A stretch of DNA of 64,000 bases from Ruminococcus sp. XPD3002 (lineage in GTDB: Bacteria > Bacillota > Clostridia > Oscillospirales > Ruminococcaceae), in NCBI GenBank assembly GCA_900119535.1, contig FPJT01000003.1, positions 124,001 through 188,000 of the forward strand. Reading direction: 5' to 3'. This document shows, piece by piece, positions 34,540-39,604 of this stretch. The notes under the pieces are model-generated. The model did not search any database, was not told the DNA's origin, and saw only the letters and a program-made list of their open reading frames with translations. The stretch's first letter is position 1. Each line of letters opens with the position of its first letter. The translations under genes were made by a program, and so were the position numbers.

Positions 34540-34571
34540 GACATTTTCATGTGTCGATGCGACTAATAAAT
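34540..34571 (+). promoter_or_regulatory. Candidate sigma-autoregulated promoter upstream of sigma factor 2
   Basis: GACATTTTC (34540-34548), 12 nt, GACTAATAAAT (34561-34571). The second element is identical to that of sigma pair 1 (2233-2223), the first differs at one base. TCGACA/TGTCGA arms (34538-34557) make a small inverted repeat over it. Confidence 0.4.
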
Positions 34572-34611
34572 AGAACAGCTTTTAAAGCTGATCTACCGAA
34601 AGGAGGTCTGT

Positions 34612-35166
34612 ATGGATAACGGTGCAAGTAGCTACCTCCGTTTTCTTTCGGGTGACAAAGACGGTCTCGCTGATATCATACGTAATTACCGCGACGGCCT
34701 TGTTCTTTACATCAACAGCATTGTCGGAAATATCATCGCTGCTGAAGAGATCATGGAAGATACTTTTGTCAAGCTCTATGTCGATAAACCTAAGTTCAAA
34801 GGCAAAAGCTCCTTCAAAACCTGGCTCTACTCAATAGCAAGATTCACTGCAATAGACTATATCAGAAAGCATCCTTCAGACCTTTACACTCAGCTCGAGG
34901 CTGCATCAGGTGTAGCCGACAATGCCGATCTTGAAAAAAGAGCAATTAAAAATGAGGAGAAGCGTGCCCTGCATAAGGCACTTCAGAAACTTAAACCCGA
35001 ATACGAACAGGCGCTTTATCTTACTTATTTTGAGGATTTCTCAAACCGTGAAACAGCCGATATTATGAAAAAAACCGAGAAGCAGATACGTGATCTGCTC
35101 TATCATGCAAGAAAGGCTCTTAAAACAGAACTTGATAAGGAGGGCTTTGTGTATGAAAAGCTATGA
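34612..35166 (+). CDS. ECF-like sigma-70 family RNA polymerase sigma factor, paralogue of 1576-2130
   Basis: A second 184-aa sigma factor. It starts MDNGASSYLRFLSGDK, almost the same as the first; the FKTWLYSIARFTAIDYI region 2 segment and the RETADIMKKTEKQIRDLLYHARKA region 4 helix-turn-helix are both present. AAAGGAGG lies 7 nt before the ATG. The anti-sigma-like gene overlaps its end by 14 bp, as in pair 1. The neighbours are dockerin-protein genes, which suggests a role in controlling fibre degradation or the surface. Confidence 0.87.
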   Translation: MDNGASSYLRFLSGDKDGLADIIRNYRDGLVLYINSIVGNIIAAEEIMEDTFVKLYVDKPKFKGKSSFKTWLYSIARFTAIDYIRKHPSDLYTQLEAASGVADNADLEKRAIKNEEKRALHKALQKLKPEYEQALYLTYFEDFSNRETADIMKKTEKQIRDLLYHARKALKTELDKEGFVYEKL

Positions 35167-37531
35167 CGAAACTATCGCCAGCGTTATCGCAAAGGGTGAC
35201 AGTATAATTGAACACAGACGATTACGTGCCGCAAGGATCAGAAGAACTACTGCTGCTGTTTCGGGACTCTGCGCTGCTGCTGTTATCGGTTTAGGTATCC
35301 ATAACCTTAAGGATGTGGATCCATCGCCCAAGCCGTTTGAAATGAACAGCCATGATATTGAAATATCGGAAACAGTTTCTACGGAACTTGCCACAGATGC
35401 GGCAGATATCGTCTCTCCAACCAGAGCGCCGGAAGGTGTGAGCCGCGAAAGCTCACATAATACCCGAACTGTTCAGGGACCTCCTGCCGCAAGGGAAAAC
35501 AGTACCGCGGCAGTCAAACAGAATGATCATTCAAACACAGTGAAGCCTTACGTTCCGCAGCAAGAGAGCGCAGACGATCATATCGCCGATACCCCCTCCC
35601 CTGTGAATGGCGTAAACGCTCCCACGCCCGTAAATACAATGCCTGCGGAAACACAGGTGCAAGTAACTGTTACGACCGCCGATCAGAATGCGGTCATCGA
35701 TACCGAAAGGAGAATTTATATGAAAAAGTTTACTTCAATGCTGACTGCTTTATCTCTCAGCGCACTCAGTATGCCGTTCACTTCAACAGCCGCAGAACTA
35801 ATCCTTCCACCTGAAATAGATCCAAACAATACATTCGGCTATACCAACCACTCTGTTTACCTGTTCGAGGATGAAATAATCGACTATACAAAGTTCCAGA
35901 ACGGAGAACTCGAAACTGACGTAAACGGCGACGGCAAATTCGACCTTCTCGACTGCTATGAAGTTTTCACTATTCAGGATGAAGAAGTACACCTTAACCC
36001 GGACGTGAACCTCAGCATCACTGAGGATGACCTCAAAGACTATGAGAACCTCCTTAACTACTACCTCATTACTCACGACATCACAGCAGATATAGTAACT
36101 CCGGAATACTACAACGATCCTTACTTCACTGATAATGTATATGTTGATGCAAAACATAGCATCTGGCATCAGTACTACAAAGAAGATGAGCAGTTCATAA
36201 AGGCTATGAACGAGATGTTCGCTTACCGTATCTGCGGAAGCCTCACTCTCCTTCCTAACGGCTATACTCTCTTCGAGGATATGATGGATAAGGGTATTCT
36301 CGACCTCGACTTCGACAGCGACGGCACCCTTACTCCTGCCGACATGAACATCTTCGTTACCTACATGAAGGACAGAGAAGAGAATGTTGACAGATACTCC
36401 ATCCCCACATATCTCAATACTTTCCAGTCATACCATGAAAGCTACAGAGTATTCACCAAGTATCTGAGAGACAAGATCAATGAATCTACTGACATGGTTC
36501 ACGTTTTCGGTGATTATACATGGGCTGAACAGGATGTACTTCCCGAGGATCAGTTCAACAAGTGTACTGACGCTCTTAACGCTCTTGCAGAGTACGATTT
36601 CTTCACAGATTACAGATACTACTACAACAATGAGCCGCTCCTGATCCAGGCAGGCCTCTTAAAGTCACTTGTTGATACAAACAATATTTACTTCTCAGAC
36701 TACCACGGATATAGCTTGGGCGGCAATGAAGACCTTGATTCATGCTGTGAGTTCTTCTTCCCCGACCTTATCTTCAAGAACATGGAAATGCTCCCCGAGT
36801 ATTCAGAGGCTTCATACTATGATACCATCCTCCCCGGCGGCGAATCCGAAGTAACTGCTAACGTTATGGACAGATACAGCAAGAAGATAGGCTTCAAGGA
36901 GCTTATCCCAGATAACGAACTTGGCAGCCATACTTTGGCTCAGAGAGCTTACGATCAGTTCGTTGAGGACGTTGCAAACGGGCTCCGCAAAGCTCCCGAC
37001 CTCAACAATGACGGAGTTATGAATTCACTCGATCTTCTCTGGACAGGCGAAATGTACTCGTCTTATGATTATCAGGAATATCCCGGAAGCGACAAGACTA
37101 AGTTCACTCCGGAGCAGTGGGAAAACATCAAGACTAACTGCGATTTCAACAACAACGGCATAAGCGGTGACCATGACGACTATTATATTGCTGACATTTA
37201 TATCATCAATGAGTTCCTCATCAAGAACCCCGATGACATCAGCACACAGACTCTCGTTTCTATCTTCGAGTCTATGGACGAAGAAGCAAATCAGCAGAAC
37301 CTTGCTATAATGGAATCCGCTGATATAGACCGCTCGGGCGACGCTAACTGCGACGAGGAAACAGGTCTCGCTGACGCTCTCCTCATCCTCCAGAACAACG
37401 CTAACAGCGAAAAATATCCTCTCAGCGTAACAGGTAACTTCAACGCTGATATCTACATGACAGGCGACGGCATCACTCCTTTGGACGCTCTCCAGATACA
37501 GAAGATAGATGCTAACGTGCCTATAGAATAA
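35153..37531 (+). CDS. Anti-sigma-like membrane protein fused in frame to a secreted multi-EF-hand protein
   Basis: Open frame of 792 aa. Residues 1-40 are a basic tail (MKSYDETIASV...), about 40-60 a membrane segment (AAVSGLCAAAVIGLGI), about 65-185 a Pro/Thr/Ala-rich stalk, matching the anti-sigma of pair 1. At residue 190 the frame runs without stop into MKKFTSMLTALSLSALSMPF, a complete signal peptide. From there, 600 residues contain at least five calcium-loop motifs of dockerin/EF-hand type (DVNGDGKFDLLD, DFDSDGTLTPAD, DLNNDGVMNSLD, DFNNNGISGDHDD, DIDRSGDANCDEETGLAD). The sensor domain found in pair 1 is missing. Either a real fusion or two genes whose separating stop has been lost. Confidence 0.75.
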   Translation: MKSYDETIASVIAKGDSIIEHRRLRAARIRRTTAAVSGLCAAAVIGLGIHNLKDVDPSPKPFEMNSHDIEISETVSTELATDAADIVSPTRAPEGVSRESSHNTRTVQGPPAARENSTAAVKQNDHSNTVKPYVPQQESADDHIADTPSPVNGVNAPTPVNTMPAETQVQVTVTTADQNAVIDTERRIYMKKFTSMLTALSLSALSMPFTSTAAELILPPEIDPNNTFGYTNHSVYLFEDEIIDYTKFQNGELETDVNGDGKFDLLDCYEVFTIQDEEVHLNPDVNLSITEDDLKDYENLLNYYLITHDITADIVTPEYYNDPYFTDNVYVDAKHSIWHQYYKEDEQFIKAMNEMFAYRICGSLTLLPNGYTLFEDMMDKGILDLDFDSDGTLTPADMNIFVTYMKDREENVDRYSIPTYLNTFQSYHESYRVFTKYLRDKINESTDMVHVFGDYTWAEQDVLPEDQFNKCTDALNALAEYDFFTDYRYYYNNEPLLIQAGLLKSLVDTNNIYFSDYHGYSLGGNEDLDSCCEFFFPDLIFKNMEMLPEYSEASYYDTILPGGESEVTANVMDRYSKKIGFKELIPDNELGSHTLAQRAYDQFVEDVANGLRKAPDLNNDGVMNSLDLLWTGEMYSSYDYQEYPGSDKTKFTPEQWENIKTNCDFNNNGISGDHDDYYIADIYIINEFLIKNPDDISTQTLVSIFESMDEEANQQNLAIMESADIDRSGDANCDEETGLADALLILQNNANSEKYPLSVTGNFNADIYMTGDGITPLDALQIQKIDANVPIE
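35720..37531 (+). CDS. Alternative internal product: secreted multi-EF-hand/dockerin-like protein
   Basis: Translation could also begin at ATG 35720, in frame inside the fusion gene: GAAAGGAGA sits 7 nt upstream and the next 26 residues form a classical signal peptide ending STAA. The product, 603 aa, would be exported. Dockerin-type half-repeats are spread over the whole length rather than paired at one end, which is unusual. Function unknown. Confidence 0.65.
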   Translation: MKKFTSMLTALSLSALSMPFTSTAAELILPPEIDPNNTFGYTNHSVYLFEDEIIDYTKFQNGELETDVNGDGKFDLLDCYEVFTIQDEEVHLNPDVNLSITEDDLKDYENLLNYYLITHDITADIVTPEYYNDPYFTDNVYVDAKHSIWHQYYKEDEQFIKAMNEMFAYRICGSLTLLPNGYTLFEDMMDKGILDLDFDSDGTLTPADMNIFVTYMKDREENVDRYSIPTYLNTFQSYHESYRVFTKYLRDKINESTDMVHVFGDYTWAEQDVLPEDQFNKCTDALNALAEYDFFTDYRYYYNNEPLLIQAGLLKSLVDTNNIYFSDYHGYSLGGNEDLDSCCEFFFPDLIFKNMEMLPEYSEASYYDTILPGGESEVTANVMDRYSKKIGFKELIPDNELGSHTLAQRAYDQFVEDVANGLRKAPDLNNDGVMNSLDLLWTGEMYSSYDYQEYPGSDKTKFTPEQWENIKTNCDFNNNGISGDHDDYYIADIYIINEFLIKNPDDISTQTLVSIFESMDEEANQQNLAIMESADIDRSGDANCDEETGLADALLILQNNANSEKYPLSVTGNFNADIYMTGDGITPLDALQIQKIDANVPIE

Positions 37532-37569
37532 CGCACTAACGGCTGTTCCCACATACAGCAGTTATACAT

Positions 37570-37630
37570 CGGGGAAAACCTTTCTTTTGAAAAGTTTTCC
37601 CCGAACCCTTTTTAAGAGACATTTTGACTA
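37570..37630. repeat. Intergenic repeat with hairpin, copy A
   Basis: CGGGGAAAAC (37570-37579) pairs with GTTTTCCCCG (37594-37603), followed by AACCCTTTTTAAGAGACATTTT. The same plan recurs twice, inverted, at 60084-60300. Confidence 0.65.
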
Positions 37631-37645
37631 AATAAAGATACAAAA

Positions 37646-37680
37646 GGAGACCTGCCGAAAGACAGGTCTCCCCTATTTTT
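37646..37680. terminator. Bidirectional terminator between convergent genes
   Basis: GGAGACCTG (37646-37654) pairs with CAGGTCTCC (37663-37671), followed by CCTATTTTT on the plus strand. Confidence 0.85.
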
Positions 37681-37695
37681 ACTATTTCTTACCGC

Positions 37696-38352
37696 TTACC
37701 ATGTTATCGCTGAGTGGCTGTGTATGTAGAATTCCTCCTGACTGGGCTGCCATGCCTTTTCCTTTGGCGGAAATTCAGCGTCGAAGCGCTCCACAGCTTC
37801 CTCGTCCTCACAGCACTTGTCCGCATCACACTGGTGATAGAACCACTTGCGTCCGTCGAGAGCGTCCTCCTTCAGCACCTTTACGAGAAGTGCCGCAGGG
37901 AAAATATCTCCCTCGAAACACACGTTGTACTTCTTGCAGCTCTTGTAGCCTCTTGCAACGTAGTTATCGGGATTGCCGAAATTAATAACGGTATCGTATC
38001 CCATTTTCTCCGCCAAAGCAAATGTATGCTCAAGAAGTGCCTTTCCGAAGCCTTTTCGCTGGTATTCGGGAAGTACGCAGAGAGGTCCCATAGTGAGTAT
38101 CTCTTTGGTATTGCCCTGTTCGTCCACAAGCTTGCCCTTGCAGTACATAACGCATCCGACGATCTTACCGTCCATTTCGAGGACGTAATCCAGTTCGGGG
38201 ATGAAGTCCTCGTGGTCACGCATCATGTGGATAAAATAGTGCTCGGTGCAGCCCGGAACACTGAGGTTCCAGAATGCTTCTCTTGCAAGGTTTTCAACTT
38301 CGCGGTAGTCCTTTTCGTTTTCCAAACGGATGATGTAGTCATATTTATTCAT
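37696..38352 (-). CDS. GNAT family N-acetyltransferase
   Basis: Transfers an acetyl group from acetyl-CoA to an amine, 218 aa. The acetyl-CoA loop is PEYQRKGFGKALLEH (R/QxxGxG, about 95-109), preceded by LTMGPLCVLP. It resembles YhbS-type acetyltransferases with a Cys-rich extension (CDADKCCEDEE) near the C-terminus. The ATG at 38352 has CAGGAGG upstream. The mRNA begins ~160 nt earlier with a leader peptide and a hairpin, an arrangement known from drug-inducible resistance genes; the acetyl acceptor is unknown. Confidence 0.85.
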   Translation of the reverse strand: MNKYDYIIRLENEKDYREVENLAREAFWNLSVPGCTEHYFIHMMRDHEDFIPELDYVLEMDGKIVGCVMYCKGKLVDEQGNTKEILTMGPLCVLPEYQRKGFGKALLEHTFALAEKMGYDTVINFGNPDNYVARGYKSCKKYNVCFEGDIFPAALLVKVLKEDALDGRKWFYHQCDADKCCEDEEAVERFDAEFPPKEKAWQPSQEEFYIHSHSAITW

Positions 38353-38386
38353 TTTTTAATTCCTCCTGAAATAGCTGACAAGACTT

Positions 38387-38428
38387 ACGGGAGGTCTGAG
38401 TTGAGATAGTATTTCGCAAACCTCCCGT
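38387..38428 (-). promoter_or_regulatory. Leader hairpin between leader peptide and GNAT gene
   Basis: ACGGGAGGT pairs with ACCTCCCGT (38428-38420 with 38395-38387 on the minus strand), with a ~24-nt loop. The stem contains GGGAGG/CCTCCC, so an alternative fold could involve the GNAT ribosome site. Confidence 0.55.
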
Positions 38429-38464
38429 TTACGCTGCTATCTCCTTTTTAGTATTATTCATCAT
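38429..38464 (-). CDS. Putative leader peptide MMNNTKKEIAA
   Basis: Eleven codons from ATG 38464 to TAA, with an AAGGAG site 8 nt upstream and a perfect promoter 55 nt further up. It ends exactly where the hairpin begins. It has no homologue that I know; its role as an attenuator is inferred from position. Confidence 0.5.
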   Translation of the reverse strand: MMNNTKKEIAA

Positions 38465-38519
38465 GCAAATATCTCCTTAAGTTATAATGTAACAGGGTAC
38501 AAATCTCCTGTTCAATTTC

Positions 38520-38548
38520 ATTGTATCATATCATTTGCTCATTGTCAA
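38520..38548 (-). promoter_or_regulatory. Promoter of the leader peptide and GNAT gene
   Basis: Minus-strand TTGACA (38548-38543), 17-nt spacer, TACAAT (38525-38520). Confidence 0.75.
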
Positions 38549-38578
38549 GAAGATACCGATATTCTGCGGAAAATTCTG

Positions 38579-39334
38579 TCACCCGAGACTTTCCGTCCAC
38601 TTTTTAACGTCCTCCTTTGAAGCGCTTGCAGAGAACCGTCTGCCTGCAAGCTGTTCACCTATTGGAACGAGTGCGGCGATATTTCTCTCACTTGTGGATA
38701 TTCCGCTGCTTGCAGATGTACAGAACGGGATAACAGTCTTTTCGGAGAAGTCATAGCTTTCAAGGAACGTATCGATGATACGCGGTTCCTGTCCCCACCA
38801 GATAGGATAGCCGAGATATACCGTATCATAGGCATCGAGAGAGATCTTCTCACCTGCAATGACAGGACGTACAGACTTGTCGTTCTGCTCCTTGTTTGCA
38901 CGGCAGTCCGAATTATTGTATTCGATATCCGCATCCGAATAGGGTTCAACAGCCTCGATGACGTAGCTGTCCGCACCTGTGATATCAATAAGGTATTCGG
39001 CGATCTTCTCGGTATTGCCTGTTCGTGAGAAATACACAACTATCGTATCTCCGCCTGTATTCGGCTTTTCGGCGAGCTTTTCCCTCATAAGGCACAGGTC
39101 AAAGGCATCCCATTTGCCGTCACCGTTAAGGTCATAGGACTTCCCTGAGAGGTCCTTATCCGAAGGCTTCGCAAGAAGGAAATCCTGCAAATCCTGAAGG
39201 TCCTCTGCGGTATAAGAGACAGCAACATTTGCGGCAGAATCGGCGTCAGCTTCTGCATAGATGTCTGCGGCAGAAACAGCGGATGAAGTCAAAAGCATCA
39301 TTCCCGATGCTATCAGCGGTATGATTTTTTTCAT
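38579..39334 (-). CDS. Secreted flavodoxin with N-terminal dockerin-like module
   Basis: An exported redox protein, 251 aa. Signal peptide 1-22 (VSAA-D). Residues about 40-85 are dockerin-like: one degenerate half (AEDLQDLQDFLLAKPSD) and one full calcium loop (DLNGDGKWDAFDLCLMREKL). Residues about 93-251 are a flavodoxin of the Flavodoxin_4 type, with FMN loop VVYFSRTGNTEKIAEYL and YPIWWGQEPRIIDTFL. Flavodoxins normally work inside the cell; export and a dockerin would place it on the cell surface or cellulosome. AAGGGAG precedes the ATG. Expression is probably repressor-controlled (operators at 39403 and 39439). Confidence 0.85.
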   Translation of the reverse strand: MKKIIPLIASGMMLLTSSAVSAADIYAEADADSAANVAVSYTAEDLQDLQDFLLAKPSDKDLSGKSYDLNGDGKWDAFDLCLMREKLAEKPNTGGDTIVVYFSRTGNTEKIAEYLIDITGADSYVIEAVEPYSDADIEYNNSDCRANKEQNDKSVRPVIAGEKISLDAYDTVYLGYPIWWGQEPRIIDTFLESYDFSEKTVIPFCTSASSGISTSERNIAALVPIGEQLAGRRFSASASKEDVKKWTESLG

Positions 39335-39402
39335 GATGAACTCCCTTCTCTGCGGTATTTATTGTGGTTTAAGGCAAGGACGCAAATCCTAACCGTTAAT
39401 TC

Positions 39403-39415
39403 TGACATCGTGTCA
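39403..39415 (-). promoter_or_regulatory. Operator 2: TGACA-N3-TGTCA palindrome downstream of the -10
   Basis: TGACATCGTGTCA, near-perfect 13-bp palindrome, starts within the predicted transcription start region of the flavodoxin gene. Same sequence pattern as operator 1, 36 bp away (centre to centre). Confidence 0.65.
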
Positions 39416-39423
39416 CTATAGTC

Positions 39424-39452
39424 ATTATAGCAGTATTCTGACACAATGTCAA
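39424..39452 (-). promoter_or_regulatory. Promoter of the flavodoxin gene with operator 1 over the -35
   Basis: Minus-strand TTGACA (39452-39447), 17-nt spacer, TATAAT (39429-39424). The -35 lies inside the palindrome TGACACAATGTCA at 39439-39451. A repressor bound here would block RNA polymerase. The regulator is not identified. Confidence 0.75.
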
Positions 39453-39532
39453 TACGTTTCCGCTTTTTTGTCATATTGCACTGTTTACCTCTCCGCAGTT
39501 TGTACTGTTCATACAAGTATCGGACGCTTTTA

Positions 39533-39571
39533 CAAAAAACAGAGAGCTTTCTGAAAATCAGAAGCTCTCTG
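39533..39571 (-). terminator. Terminator of the GH43 gene
   Basis: CAGAGAGCTT (39540-39549) pairs with AAGCTCTCTG (39562-39571) with further TCTG/CAGA pairing inside; T6 follows on the minus strand. Confidence 0.85.
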
Positions 39572-39604
39572 CGGAGTGAAAAGATGTTTTCGGTTTTAAA
39601 GGTT

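Noticed and set aside
37714..38409. 231-codon plus-strand frame
   Set aside because: Antisense to the GNAT gene and its leader, no ribosome site.
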